In this document: positions 26,117 to 34,312 of the stretch, in pieces | How positions within the stretch are numbered: position 1 is the first letter of the stretch | Layout of the letters: each line of letters begins with the position of its first letter | Source of the DNA: JAEYOM01 sp036260935 | GTDB taxonomy: Bacteria > Bacillota > Clostridia > Acetivibrionales > DTU013 | Assembly: GCA_036260935.1 (NCBI GenBank) | Contig: DATALQ010000027.1 | Location: 78,719 to 142,718 of the forward strand | DNA: 64,000 bases | Reading direction: 5' to 3' | Position numbers and translations under genes: made by a program | Notes under the pieces: model-generated | Seen by the model: only the letters and a program-made list of their open reading frames with translations | The model's database searches: none | What the model was told of the DNA's origin: nothing

Positions 26117-26788
26117 ATGCCATACCCTATAGTCCATTTATGTATTGCTTACAACATATTAATCAGAACGCCGCAAATTATTAATGCAGGCGATTTTATC
26201 ATGGGTTCGCTGGCACCTGATGCTGTACATTTTCGAGAAAATTATTTAAGCGATATGAAAAAGAGAAGTCACTTGTGTATTGGAAGTGAAGCATGGGGTA
26301 GTGTAACCAACAATTCCGAGTGGCAGGAGAATGTACTTTCCTTCTTTAATACAAGTAGAAATGAACACAATTTTGACTTTATCTGCGGTTATTGCTCTCA
26401 CATTTTAGCCGACATTCAAAACAATATCAATATCTGGATACCGTTTAAAATCGCAAATAATGATTTTCTTGAAAGCGGAGCGGGAGAAGAGTATAAGCAG
26501 GAATTATTGAATTTGGATTATAAGTTATACCTGACGAACCCATATAGGAAAGTAATATGGGATCTACTGGTAAATGCCGCGGGGTATAACATCAAAGACA
26601 TCATATTTGCGGATGAGATTGATAGAATGAAAGATTCCCTTATAAACAGCCAATTCAAAAATAGAGATAATGTTGATACATCCAATAACAAGTTTGTATC
26701 GCTTCAACGAATACAGAAATTTATTGCCTCAGCGGCTGATAGCATTCAAAACCTCTTGTTTAGTAACGTACAACCACAAATTTTTTAA
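26117..26788 (+). CDS. Zinc-dependent phospholipase C-like protein
   Basis: A 223-residue protein with the pattern of the bacterial zinc-dependent phospholipase C/S1-P1-nuclease-like family: an N-terminal H-L segment (MPYPIVHLCIAY), FIMGSLAPDAVHFRE, a later GYCSHILADIQNN with His and Asp, and then a charged helical tail. Similar genes in Clostridia are annotated as hypothetical or zinc-dependent phospholipase C family. No signal peptide is seen, so it is probably cytoplasmic. The ribosome site is weak. Confidence 0.65.
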   Translation: MPYPIVHLCIAYNILIRTPQIINAGDFIMGSLAPDAVHFRENYLSDMKKRSHLCIGSEAWGSVTNNSEWQENVLSFFNTSRNEHNFDFICGYCSHILADIQNNINIWIPFKIANNDFLESGAGEEYKQELLNLDYKLYLTNPYRKVIWDLLVNAAGYNIKDIIFADEIDRMKDSLINSQFKNRDNVDTSNNKFVSLQRIQKFIASAADSIQNLLFSNVQPQIF

Positions 26789-26935
26789 TAGGAGATATTA
26801 TTTCAAAAGAATAATAAAACAAATAGTGATCAAAAACACTTCCTGTTTGACTATATGGTAAATCCTTGATAGTATATATTGGTTTGTTAATGCTTAGCAA
26901 CGGTAAATTAAAATCCTTTGAAATGAGGCTATGAA

Positions 26936-27436
26936 ATGAGTGATTATTCCAAACAGGATTTATTGAAATATGTTGCACCCTGTTCATTACTTTGTTACAC
27001 ATGTCCGGCACTGAAAGATGGAGCAATATCTGAATGCGCAGCGAAGTTATGCAGATATTTTGAAGGCTATTACGACTTTAATGATGCAAATATACCCGAG
27101 CAATATAGATGGTGGCTGGGTGAATTTGAAACATTCAATAAAAAGCTTGAAAAATATACAGAGTCTAAGTGTCCTGGTTGCAGGAACAATCCGTTATCCG
27201 GTTCAGGCTGTATTGAAGGCTGTATTGTGCCAAACTGTGTAAAGGAGCATGGTGTAAACTATTGTGCTGAATGTTTAGAATTTCCGTGTGGAAAAGCAAA
27301 GGATTTTTATGCGACTATAAACAAGATAATAGGTCAGGATTGGGAAAACGGAAACAAACGAATTAAAGAAGTCGGTATCGAAAAGTATTTTATTGAAAAA
27401 AAGAACACATCGCATTACATAAGCTATAAAAAATAA
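26936..27436 (+). CDS. DUF3795 cysteine-rich protein
   Basis: A 166-residue protein whose cysteine pattern marks DUF3795: VAPCSLLCYTCP at the start, ESKCPGCRNN, GCIEGCIVPNCVKE and YCAECLEFPCGKA. The spacing suggests two metal centres. The function is unknown. A second, shorter DUF3795 protein lies 1 kb downstream. The ribosome site is poor (ATGAGG region). Confidence 0.8.
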   Translation: MSDYSKQDLLKYVAPCSLLCYTCPALKDGAISECAAKLCRYFEGYYDFNDANIPEQYRWWLGEFETFNKKLEKYTESKCPGCRNNPLSGSGCIEGCIVPNCVKEHGVNYCAECLEFPCGKAKDFYATINKIIGQDWENGNKRIKEVGIEKYFIEKKNTSHYISYKK

Positions 27437-27595
27437 ATCTCTTCTGATGTTTAAGAATGCACCTCAAAAAGATTAAGGAAGAGGTGCCTATAATAGTGTT
27501 TGACCGCATGAGAGATCATTGGTATTATTATTGCTGTATAAGAAAGTATGAGTAGGGTGTATAGAACTAAAATAAATTAATTCAGAGAGAATATT

Positions 27596-28375
27596 ATGCA
27601 TCTATTTAACGCCAGTTCTTTGTTTAATGAGGTAGCCGAAAAAGAAGTATTAAGCATTGTAAATAATCCTGAAAAATTAAGAAATAGGTTGATTGAAGTA
27701 AAGAAGACTCTTTTAAAGGTATATAATTTTAAAGCTTATAATGTGCCGGAAGATTTTACGGCTAATTCTTATATAGTAGCAACCAATCATTTAACTGATT
27801 CGGACGCTCCGCTGATAATGAGTTATTATTATGAGCTTATGCATCGGGTTAAAGCTACTTATCCGCAGCTATTTGTATTCGCTAAAGAAAATTGCTTTAA
27901 TGGTGTTTCCATACCCAAAGAATTAATGCCGATACTAGATATGGAAAAGGTTATTTCGGTTGACCGCAAAAGCTTGGGCGGATCAATGGCGGCGATGAAA
28001 GCTGCAGTAAAGTGGTTTAATGAAGGTGAAAAGCCAAAGCATTTTCTGATATTCTCGCAGGGAACAATTTATGACATAAATAAAGATAAGGCGGAAGATA
28101 TAGAACAAGGAGCATTCTGGCTGGCCAGGTTACTTGGCATTCCTGTTTTGCCGGCTTTTATCGAACAGGCTGTTGAAGGGTCTGAGAATCGTTTGGTGTT
28201 TGGAAAACCGATTTTTATACCGAAAGACTGCCGTAATTTCGATGATCATAAGCAATTATGGTTGGATAGAGTAATTGAAGCACAAAACGAATTGGGGACC
28301 CTTACGGGAATTCCGGCAAGAGAAGCCGTGCTTGATGAAGAACACCGAACGAGAAAGAGATTTCAACCAGTTTAG
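27596..28375 (+). CDS. PlsC-like 1-acyl-glycerol-3-phosphate acyltransferase family protein
   Basis: A 259-residue protein with the lysophospholipid acyltransferase hallmark NHLTDSDAPL (H-x4-D catalytic pair near residues 64-69) and a block FSQGTIYD standing where the usual FPEGTRS glycerol-phosphate binding motif is. The rest follows the PlsC fold. It may acylate a lysophospholipid or another acceptor. The variant second motif (SQGTI rather than PEGTR) suggests altered acceptor use. AGAGAG precedes the ATG. Confidence 0.75.
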   Translation: MHLFNASSLFNEVAEKEVLSIVNNPEKLRNRLIEVKKTLLKVYNFKAYNVPEDFTANSYIVATNHLTDSDAPLIMSYYYELMHRVKATYPQLFVFAKENCFNGVSIPKELMPILDMEKVISVDRKSLGGSMAAMKAAVKWFNEGEKPKHFLIFSQGTIYDINKDKAEDIEQGAFWLARLLGIPVLPAFIEQAVEGSENRLVFGKPIFIPKDCRNFDDHKQLWLDRVIEAQNELGTLTGIPAREAVLDEEHRTRKRFQPV

Positions 28376-28385
28376 AGGTTAAGTA

Positions 28386-28700
28386 ATGAAGGATGTGGGG
28401 AAAAACGCAGAAATCAGCGTTTGCGGGTTAATTTGTTCTGATTGCAAATACTTCAAAAACAAGTGCAATGGCTGCAGGATGGAAAAAGGAAAAATCTTCT
28501 GGACAGGGATGTTCAAACTAGATGTATGCACCATTTATAGCTGCACCGAACAAAAGGGCTATGACACATGTGGACAGTGCGGCGATTTGCCCTGTTGCCT
28601 GTTTGATGATTTGAAAGACCCCAGGATGTCTGATGAAGAACACCAAAGAGAACTTGACGTTCGTGTCGGCAGATTGAAATCTGGAGGTAAGCCGATATGA
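28386..28700 (+). CDS. DUF3795 cysteine-rich protein, short
   Basis: A 104-residue DUF3795 relative with 11 cysteines in motifs SVCGLICSDCKYF, NKCNGCR, CTIYSCTEQK and CGQCGDLPCCLFDD. The family has no known biochemical role; the cysteines could bind metal. It starts 10 bases after the acyltransferase stop with GAGGTTAAG as ribosome site, so the two are probably co-transcribed. It ends the AT-rich stretch. Confidence 0.8.
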   Translation: MKDVGKNAEISVCGLICSDCKYFKNKCNGCRMEKGKIFWTGMFKLDVCTIYSCTEQKGYDTCGQCGDLPCCLFDDLKDPRMSDEEHQRELDVRVGRLKSGGKPI

Positions 28701-28744
28701 CCGGTGCCCATTGCTATGCGGTTTTTAAGTAATTACCCGTCTCA

Positions 28745-28775
28745 TAAAAAAGGACACGATAAATTCGTGCCCTTT
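28745..28775. terminator. Terminator between convergent genes
   Basis: AAAAAAGGACACGA pairs with TCGTGCCCTTTTCT (one mismatch) around a short loop. It lies between the plus-strand DUF3795 gene and the minus-strand small gene and could serve both. It resembles the terminator behind tRNA-Thr. Confidence 0.75.
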
Positions 28776-28782
28776 TCTAATG

Positions 28783-29007
28783 CTAATACAATGTCGGAAC
28801 CGGATTACAGCTCGGGTAAGGCGTTATATTTTGTATCTCGCCATATAAATAGTGTTTTAAAGCAAATTGGGTTTGATACAGATATTCAAGTAAGTATATG
28901 CTTGTGCCGTCATAACTGCACAGTTTGCCTGCAACCCCCTGACCATTGGCGAGAGATACGCCCACATTCTGGTTTATCAAGTATGGCAGCATATATTGCC
29001 ATGGCAT
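28783..29007 (-). CDS. Small conserved hypothetical protein
   Basis: A 74-residue protein with a beta-rich centre (NQNVGVSLANGQGVAGKLC) and an aromatic tail (YLLEYLYQTQFALKHY). The pattern is reminiscent of short Firmicutes proteins of an LSm-like or spore-surface kind, but I cannot name the family. GGAGGTGAATTTCC directly precedes the ATG, an excellent ribosome site, and it has its own terminator. The overlapping plus-strand frame (28704-29024) lacks such support. Confidence 0.75.
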   Translation of the reverse strand: MPWQYMLPYLINQNVGVSLANGQGVAGKLCSYDGTSIYLLEYLYQTQFALKHYLYGEIQNITPYPSCNPVPTLY

Positions 29008-29077
29008 GGAAATTCACCTCCTGACAATATATATTATTCAGGAGTCAGTGTTTGTTAACATAACGGTGCAATAGTTT

Positions 29078-29122
29078 AAGAAACACCTCATTCCTGACTG
29101 TCTGGGAATGGGGTGTTTCTAT
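29078..29122 (-). terminator. Terminator of M23 operon
   Basis: A near-perfect long stem (AGAAACACCTCATTCC with GGAATGGGGTGTTTCT) has a 10-nt loop. It lies just after the M23 stop codon in the leftward direction. Confidence 0.8.
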
Positions 29123-29127
29123 TAATG

Positions 29128-29997
29128 TTAAAGGTTCATCACATTACGGCCGCGTGTTATGTATTTCCCTTGTGAACTATCAGCAGAGGGAATCGGGCGT
29201 GGATCAAAAGCAGAATAATTCGTTTGAGGGTTGATTGATATATTATCAAATTCTATCGGCAGCCCTGCCGAACTGTAGAAACTCACCCCGCTCTGCAGTT
29301 GAAAGTGAAGATGAGGCTCTGAGCTGTTGCCGGAATTTCCGCAGAGGGCAAGACATTGTCCGCGTTTCACAGCATCGCCCTTTTTTACGCGGATACTGCC
29401 GGGCTGAAGGTGAGCCAGGAGGCTGTATTCGCCTTCAGCGTGGCGAATAAGGATATGGTTTCCGCGAATATCGTGTGCTGAACAGTCAACCTGGCCGTTT
29501 CCTAAAATGAGACTGTCGGAATAGCAAGAAGCGACCTTGATCACTACGCCGTCCGCAGGTGCAAGGATCTCTTTCCCATAACAATAATAATCAGCCGGTT
29601 TTGTGATATCTCCATCAAAGCTTTTACCGGTATTGTCAAGCATTAAGAAATCATAGGCATAACGCTGTGTTGGCATCGCCCATGAATGAGAGGAAGCTTT
29701 ATCTACACCGCCGTTAACTATTATCCAGGCATCTTTGAAGGGCAGAGAATATTTTACCTTGCAGCGGTAGTTATCTACGTTTGGTATGCCTGAACCATAG
29801 CGAAGCGGAACAACCGCCATTCCCCACAATTGTTTGAGTGACTGGAGGAAGACGGGGAAGTTGTAAAAAATCTCAATTAAGCCAAACAACCAGAACAGCC
29901 ATAAAAAAGTAAAGAGCTTGTAATCAAGAAACAGGCTTGGAAGGCCTAAAAGCCCCAAGTACTTGATTTTTCCGCAGAAGCTTATGAAACGTCTCAT
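29128..29997 (-). CDS. M23-family metallopeptidase, membrane-anchored
   Basis: A 289-residue protein with a hydrophobic N-terminal region of two closely spaced membrane helices (about residues 8-50). A LytM/M23 domain follows with the start of the zinc site at YAYDF, the core PADGVV, then HILIRHAEGEYSLLAHL, and GNSGNSSEPHLHFQL. The final HLHF and the H-x-x-x-D arrangement are the metal ligands. It may cleave peptidoglycan cross-bridges outside the membrane, or be an inactive regulator. ATG 29997 follows AGGAGGTATAAAG, so the longer frame to 30042 is not used. It is the last gene of the DUF3796-XRE-M23 operon. Confidence 0.85.
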   Translation of the reverse strand: MRRFISFCGKIKYLGLLGLPSLFLDYKLFTFLWLFWLFGLIEIFYNFPVFLQSLKQLWGMAVVPLRYGSGIPNVDNYRCKVKYSLPFKDAWIIVNGGVDKASSHSWAMPTQRYAYDFLMLDNTGKSFDGDITKPADYYCYGKEILAPADGVVIKVASCYSDSLILGNGQVDCSAHDIRGNHILIRHAEGEYSLLAHLQPGSIRVKKGDAVKRGQCLALCGNSGNSSEPHLHFQLQSGVSFYSSAGLPIEFDNISINPQTNYSAFDPRPIPSADSSQGKYITRGRNVMNL

Positions 29998-29999
29998 CT

Positions 30000-30206
30000 T
30001 TATACCTCCTCTATAAATGAAAACAAATCCTCCACAGTGCACGAGAAAACCTTGGCAATATCCATGGCAAGCTTCAGCGACGGGTTATAGCGGCCCTTCT
30101 CCAGGTTGATTATGGTTTCTCGGCGCACACCGACAAGCAAGGCAAGTTCATCCTGTGTCATATTGTTTTTTGCTCTAAACTCACGCATTTTTGTGATTAA
30201 GGCCAT
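30000..30206 (-). CDS. XRE-family helix-turn-helix regulator, short
   Basis: A 68-residue Cro/C1-type protein with helix-turn-helix motif MTQDELALLVGVRRETIINL at about residues 15-34, and nothing else. It lies between DUF3796 and the M23 gene with gaps of 2-4 bases. Short XRE proteins beside DUF3796 membrane proteins are frequent in Firmicutes. It probably represses its own operon at the palindrome over the promoter (inference). Confidence 0.9.
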   Translation of the reverse strand: MALITKMREFRAKNNMTQDELALLVGVRRETIINLEKGRYNPSLKLAMDIAKVFSCTVEDLFSFIEEV

Positions 30207-30210
30207 ATTT

Positions 30211-30549
30211 TTAGCACCCCCGCTGCTCTTTTATCTCAAACGAAACTAAGGCAATGGTGAAGCTGAACATGGAAACGATATAGCATGATGCTAAAGCTAC
30301 ATTGCGCGGTATAACGGTCGGTAATAGAAAATATGCAGCAATGGCAAGGCCGGTAGCAGCTACTCCGGAAAAAAACCCAATACTTGCCGCCTTTCTGACA
30401 TTCTGCTGAAACATCTCGTCAGGCTTTACAAAGAAGTATCGAATATAATAGGCAAAGCCAAAGAACCCTGATAGGGGGCGATACACTATAATCCCCAAAA
30501 TACCTAGAAGTGAAAGTAATGATAAAAAACCCAGCTTATTTATTTTCAT
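30211..30549 (-). CDS. DUF3796-type membrane protein
   Basis: A 112-residue protein with about three or four transmembrane helices and a charged C-terminus, matching the DUF3796 family that sits next to XRE regulators. The function is unknown. GGGAGATCATT precedes ATG 30549. It is the first gene of the operon and starts 13 bases from the edge of the palindromic operator. Confidence 0.75.
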   Translation of the reverse strand: MKINKLGFLSLLSLLGILGIIVYRPLSGFFGFAYYIRYFFVKPDEMFQQNVRKAASIGFFSGVAATGLAIAAYFLLPTVIPRNVALASCYIVSMFSFTIALVSFEIKEQRGC

Positions 30550-30561
30550 AATGATCTCCCG

Positions 30562-30621
30562 CATAGTGGTATATTTCTAACATATTGTTAAAAATATACC
30601 ACTATGCAGAAATACTGTCAA
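30562..30621 (-). promoter_or_regulatory. Promoter with long palindromic operator
   Basis: Leftward promoter TTGACA (30616-30621, reverse strand), 17-bp spacer, TATATT (30593-30598). A perfect 15-bp inverted repeat, CATAGTGGTATATTT at 30562-30576 and its complement at 30592-30606, encloses 15 bases that themselves contain TAACA...TGTTA. One arm covers the -10 box. This fits autoregulation by the XRE protein of the operon. Confidence 0.8.
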
Positions 30622-30648
30622 CAATAATCGGAAAATTGATAAGCAGTA

Positions 30649-31158
30649 TTATCTCTGAAAAATCACCTTCAGGGTAGACAAATCGGCTTCAAAATTGAAG
30701 CAGTACGGCTTTGATTGTCCGTCCAGGATCAGAAGATATGGCCTTCCATGTGAAGAAAATATTACGTAAATCTTGTCCACGAAATTAATGCCGGCGGCTT
30801 TCAGATATTTTGATGATGCTTTAACCGGCGGCTCCAAGGGTAGTTTTACTATATATCCAAGTTTGGGGAAGACCTTTACGTTTCCATTCATTCCTGTTAT
30901 GGAACCCAGGTATTTACAGGCTTCCTTGCGGAAAACGGCATTGTTGTTATAACTGCCTGTAACCGAACCCTTTTCGATATCAAATATTTCGACCTGTTCG
31001 GTTTCTCGCCTGTCAATATCCGAAGAGTAAACCAAAAAGGCGCCGACGCTCATTTTACTGCAGGAATAAAAGTGCAGGAGAATAAAAGCCGCACAGAGAC
31101 AAGTTACGATACCGGCGAACAAATATACCTTATCTCTTTTAATAATGTAAATCTGCAT
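30649..31158 (-). CDS. Single-pass membrane hypothetical protein
   Basis: A protein of 169 residues from the proposed ATG at 31158. It has a basic N-terminus (MQIYIIKRDKVYLF), one hydrophobic helix (about residues 11-30) and an extracytoplasmic domain of about 130 residues with no recognised motif. The N-terminal style resembles the anchor of clostridial sporulation or wall enzymes, but no enzyme domain follows. The frame stays open to a TTG at 31272 that has no ribosome site. Even at 31158 the site is weak, so the start is uncertain. Confidence 0.55.
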   Translation of the reverse strand: MQIYIIKRDKVYLFAGIVTCLCAAFILLHFYSCSKMSVGAFLVYSSDIDRRETEQVEIFDIEKGSVTGSYNNNAVFRKEACKYLGSITGMNGNVKVFPKLGYIVKLPLEPPVKASSKYLKAAGINFVDKIYVIFSSHGRPYLLILDGQSKPYCFNFEADLSTLKVIFQR

Positions 31159-31287
31159 GGTTTTCCGCCCGATTAACATATAGAAAGATATGACTACGCC
31201 CCAAAAATAATGACTAGCATTGAAAAATGTAATATAATGATAGTTGTCATAAGTACTGCCAAGTAATTCCAACCGAGGTGATTAGTC

Positions 31288-31416
31288 ATGTCCGGTCAGC
31301 CCCCTAACAAAAAGGAAAATAGCATATGCCCGGGATTTGCCAGGGCATGGGGGGATACAAGGTTCTACTTTCGTACCTTACCTACTATATTTATCACGGA
31401 AGGGTCATGCCGCTGA
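31288..31416 (+). CDS. Possible 42-residue ORF upstream of ligase
   Basis: ATG 31288 has GAGGTG eight bases upstream and the frame runs 42 codons to TGA 31414. The product starts MSGQPPNKKENSICPGF and shows no motif. It lies between divergent genes, directly before the acyl ligase, and could be a leader peptide or chance. Low confidence. Confidence 0.3.
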   Translation: MSGQPPNKKENSICPGFARAWGDTRFYFRTLPTIFITEGSCR

Positions 31417-31461
31417 ACCGTGATTTCAAAATGCATGGAAAAGAAGGAGCGATCGTTCATC

Positions 31462-33171
31462 ATGGCTAATAAAAATTATCCGTTATATGAAACGACTGTC
31501 TTTGAAGATTTCAGGATCATGACAGAGAATGTAGCAAAAAAGTACCCCGGGAGAGTCGCAATATCATATAAAAAGAATCCGCACGACAAGGAAACCGTAG
31601 ATGTGACCTACACACAGGCGAGGGATCATATCCGCGATATGGGAACGGAATTGGTTTCGATGGGGTGCCGGGACCGGCATGTGGCCCTGATAGGCGAAAG
31701 CTCTTATGAATGGGTTTGTTCATATTTTTGTCTGATGTCGATTGGCTCGGTAGTGGTACCGGTTGATAAGGAATTGCCTGCGGATGAGATTGCAGGCATA
31801 TTGAATACTGCGGAATGTGAACTTATATTATACAGTGCGGCTACAGAATCCAAAATCGAAGCTGCGAGGGACAGGGTATCCAGCCTCAAAACCTGCATCT
31901 GCATGGGAGAGCCGAAAATGGAGGGAGCCTTGAAGTTATCCGACATTGCGGCTCGGGGCGGGGAGCGGTATGCAAAAGGGGACAACTCCTATTACGACTA
32001 TAAAATCGACCCTGATCGCCTTGCCACCATCGTATTTACCTCGGGTACTACGGGAAAAGGCAAAGGCGTCATGCTTTCCCAGACTAATATCGTATCGGAC
32101 ATGACCCAGGGCATGTACAACTTCGCAATCACTCCAAGGACCATGAACGTGCTGCCGCCGCACCACACCTTCGGCTCTACGGTAAATTTCGTAGGGCATT
32201 ATTCACAGGGCTCCTCCATATATATTTCAAGCGGCCTCAAATATATTGCCGACGAGATAAGAGAACAGAAGCCGACACACCTGGTGCTGGTCCCTCTGTT
32301 CGTTGAAACGCTGTACAAGAAAATATGGTCCGCTGCGGAGAAAAGCGGAAAGGCAGAAATGCTGCGCCGCATGATCAAGATCAGCAATGCCCTTCGCAAA
32401 TGCGGTATCGACCTGCGCAGGGTTCTGTTCAAAAGCGTGCTGGCGTCCTTTGGTGGCAAGCTTGGAATGATAATATGCGGAGGCGCAAACCTGAACCAGG
32501 ATATAATCGACACCTTCGACGCCGTAGGAATAACCATCCTTAACGGCTACGGCATCACCGAGTGCTCGCCACTGATCTCCTGCAACAGGAACAGGTATCA
32601 GAAAAAGGGAAGCGTAGGTACTCCGATAATAGGCGAACTGGTGAAGATAAAAGATCCCGATGAAAACGGAGAGGGCGAGATCTGTGTCAAAGGACCGAAT
32701 GTAATGCTGGGTTATTATAAGGATCCGGAGGCCACCAAAGCGGTGTTTGACGAGGAGGGTTACTTCAGGACTGGCGATTACGGGAAGCTTGACGAAGAAG
32801 GCTGGATCTATATAACCGGGAGACTGAAAAACCTGATCATTCTAAGCAATGGCAAGAATGTATACCCAGAGGAGATAGAAACTGAAATATCGAGGATCAA
32901 CGGAGTCAACGAGTGTGTGGTCTACGCGGGGGAAAGCAAGGCGCAAAAGAACAAGGAAGTTATCGTTGCCGAGATATTCCCGGATTTTGAAGCCCTGAAA
33001 GAAAAAGGAGTGGAAGACGTCAAAGGATATTTTGAGGACGGTATAAGGGATATAAACGGTAGAATGGTTTCATACAAGGCAGTAAAAATGGTGAAAATAC
33101 GCAATGAGGAATTCAAAAAGAATACTTCGAAGAAAATATTGCGGTTTGCCATAGATAAAAGTATAGAGTAA
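31462..33171 (+). CDS. Long-chain fatty acid CoA ligase-type AMP-binding enzyme
   Basis: A 569-residue ANL-superfamily adenylate-forming enzyme. Motifs: FTSGTTGKGKGVMLSQ (ATP loop, near residue 192), GYGITECSP (near 360), YFRTGDYGKLDEEGWIYITGR (near 436) and the C-terminal catalytic Lys in KKNTSKKILRF (near 557). It should activate a carboxylic acid with ATP and transfer it to CoA (EC 6.2.1.3-like) or to a carrier protein; the exact acid is unknown. The frame is open from GTG 31420, but ATG 31462 behind AAGGAG gives the usual MANKNYPLYET start. It is a stand-alone gene. Confidence 0.88.
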   Translation: MANKNYPLYETTVFEDFRIMTENVAKKYPGRVAISYKKNPHDKETVDVTYTQARDHIRDMGTELVSMGCRDRHVALIGESSYEWVCSYFCLMSIGSVVVPVDKELPADEIAGILNTAECELILYSAATESKIEAARDRVSSLKTCICMGEPKMEGALKLSDIAARGGERYAKGDNSYYDYKIDPDRLATIVFTSGTTGKGKGVMLSQTNIVSDMTQGMYNFAITPRTMNVLPPHHTFGSTVNFVGHYSQGSSIYISSGLKYIADEIREQKPTHLVLVPLFVETLYKKIWSAAEKSGKAEMLRRMIKISNALRKCGIDLRRVLFKSVLASFGGKLGMIICGGANLNQDIIDTFDAVGITILNGYGITECSPLISCNRNRYQKKGSVGTPIIGELVKIKDPDENGEGEICVKGPNVMLGYYKDPEATKAVFDEEGYFRTGDYGKLDEEGWIYITGRLKNLIILSNGKNVYPEEIETEISRINGVNECVVYAGESKAQKNKEVIVAEIFPDFEALKEKGVEDVKGYFEDGIRDINGRMVSYKAVKMVKIRNEEFKKNTSKKILRFAIDKSIE

Positions 33172-33214
33172 AAATTTTCGGTACATCCAGCGCCCAAAAT
33201 CGAGCGCCCGGATC

Positions 33215-34312
33215 TCAGGTTATACTGCTGCTCCAGATATCCTTGAAGCTTTCGGTGGAATTGTTGAAGGCATCGACTATGGAGGGCTCGAAGTGAGTAT
33301 CTTTGCCCGCGTTTATTATCCTGCAGCTTTCTTCATGCGAAATCGACTGTTTGTAACAGCGCTTGGAACGCAGCGCGTCGTATACGTCGACGATAGCCAT
33401 GATGCGGGCTGCAAGCGGTATGCCGGTACCTTTAAGACCGTTGGGGTAACCTGTCCCATCCCATTTTTCATGATGGTATCTCGCGATGTCTATGCCCATT
33501 TTTACAAAGGGGTTTCCCGGATAGAGCGAGAGTACGTCCTCCAATGTTTTTGCACCAAGCTCCGAATGGGTCTTCATGACCTCGAATTCGACCGGAGTGA
33601 GTCTTGCAGGTTTGAGCATGATAGAATCCGGAATGCTTACCTTCCCTATGTCATGGAGAGGACTTGCATGGTAAATATTGGTCAGGAACTCATCGTTGAT
33701 TTCAGACAGGTATAACCCATCCTGCAGCAATTGCAGCGACAGACGCTTACAGAACGACTGAACCCTTTCCAGATGCTTTCCGGTCTCTATGTCGCGCGAT
33801 TCTGCAAGGCGAGCCAGAGCAAATATCATAGCCATCTGGGAATCCCACAATTCCTTGACCTGTTCCATTACCAACGACTGCAGGTTCTTGTTCTGCTCCT
33901 CCAGCTGCAGTTGGAGCCGGCTCAGCTTCAGATGTGTTGAAACTCTTGCCTGGACTTCCTCAAGATTGAAGGGCTTGGTTACATAATCGACTCCGCCTGC
34001 ATTGAAGGCTTCCACCTTCTCGTCCGCCTGTGTAAGAGCGCTTATGAATATTACAGGTATTTCGCAGTACTCGGGATTGTTTTTAAGCTTCCTGCACACT
34101 TCAAAACCATTGATATCCGGCATCATTATATCAAGCAGAATGAGATCCGGTTTCTGTGTCTCAACAGCCTTTAAAGCGAGCTTGCCGCTGGGGACCGGAC
34201 GGACTTTGTAGCCCTGTGCCCGCAGTATGCTTGACAATATCTGAAGATTGGCTGCGGTATCGTCGACTATCAATATGTTGAAAGACTTTGAAGCGGAGTG
34301 TTCCGGCGTCAT
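33215..34312 (-). CDS. Response regulator with HD-GYP domain (c-di-GMP phosphodiesterase)
   Basis: A 365-residue two-domain regulator. The receiver domain (about 10-125) has IVDDTAAN, the phosphoacceptor in LILLDIMMPDINGFE (near residue 57) and the conserved KPF. After a coiled coil an HD-GYP domain (about 165-345) shows HDIGKVSIP (near 219) and HHEKWDGTGYPNGLKG (near 281). HD-GYP proteins degrade cyclic di-GMP. It starts within the stop codon of the hybrid kinase (ATGA overlap at 34309-34312), so they are translated together. It is the last gene of the FIST operon. Confidence 0.93.
   Translation of the reverse strand: MTPEHSASKSFNILIVDDTAANLQILSSILRAQGYKVRPVPSGKLALKAVETQKPDLILLDIMMPDINGFEVCRKLKNNPEYCEIPVIFISALTQADEKVEAFNAGGVDYVTKPFNLEEVQARVSTHLKLSRLQLQLEEQNKNLQSLVMEQVKELWDSQMAMIFALARLAESRDIETGKHLERVQSFCKRLSLQLLQDGLYLSEINDEFLTNIYHASPLHDIGKVSIPDSIMLKPARLTPVEFEVMKTHSELGAKTLEDVLSLYPGNPFVKMGIDIARYHHEKWDGTGYPNGLKGTGIPLAARIMAIVDVYDALRSKRCYKQSISHEESCRIINAGKDTHFEPSIVDAFNNSTESFKDIWSSSIT

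Noticed and set aside
28704..29024. 106-codon plus-strand frame behind the short DUF3795 gene
   Set aside because: It runs antisense through the small minus-strand gene, which has a near-perfect ribosome site and terminator, and its product looks non-protein-like.
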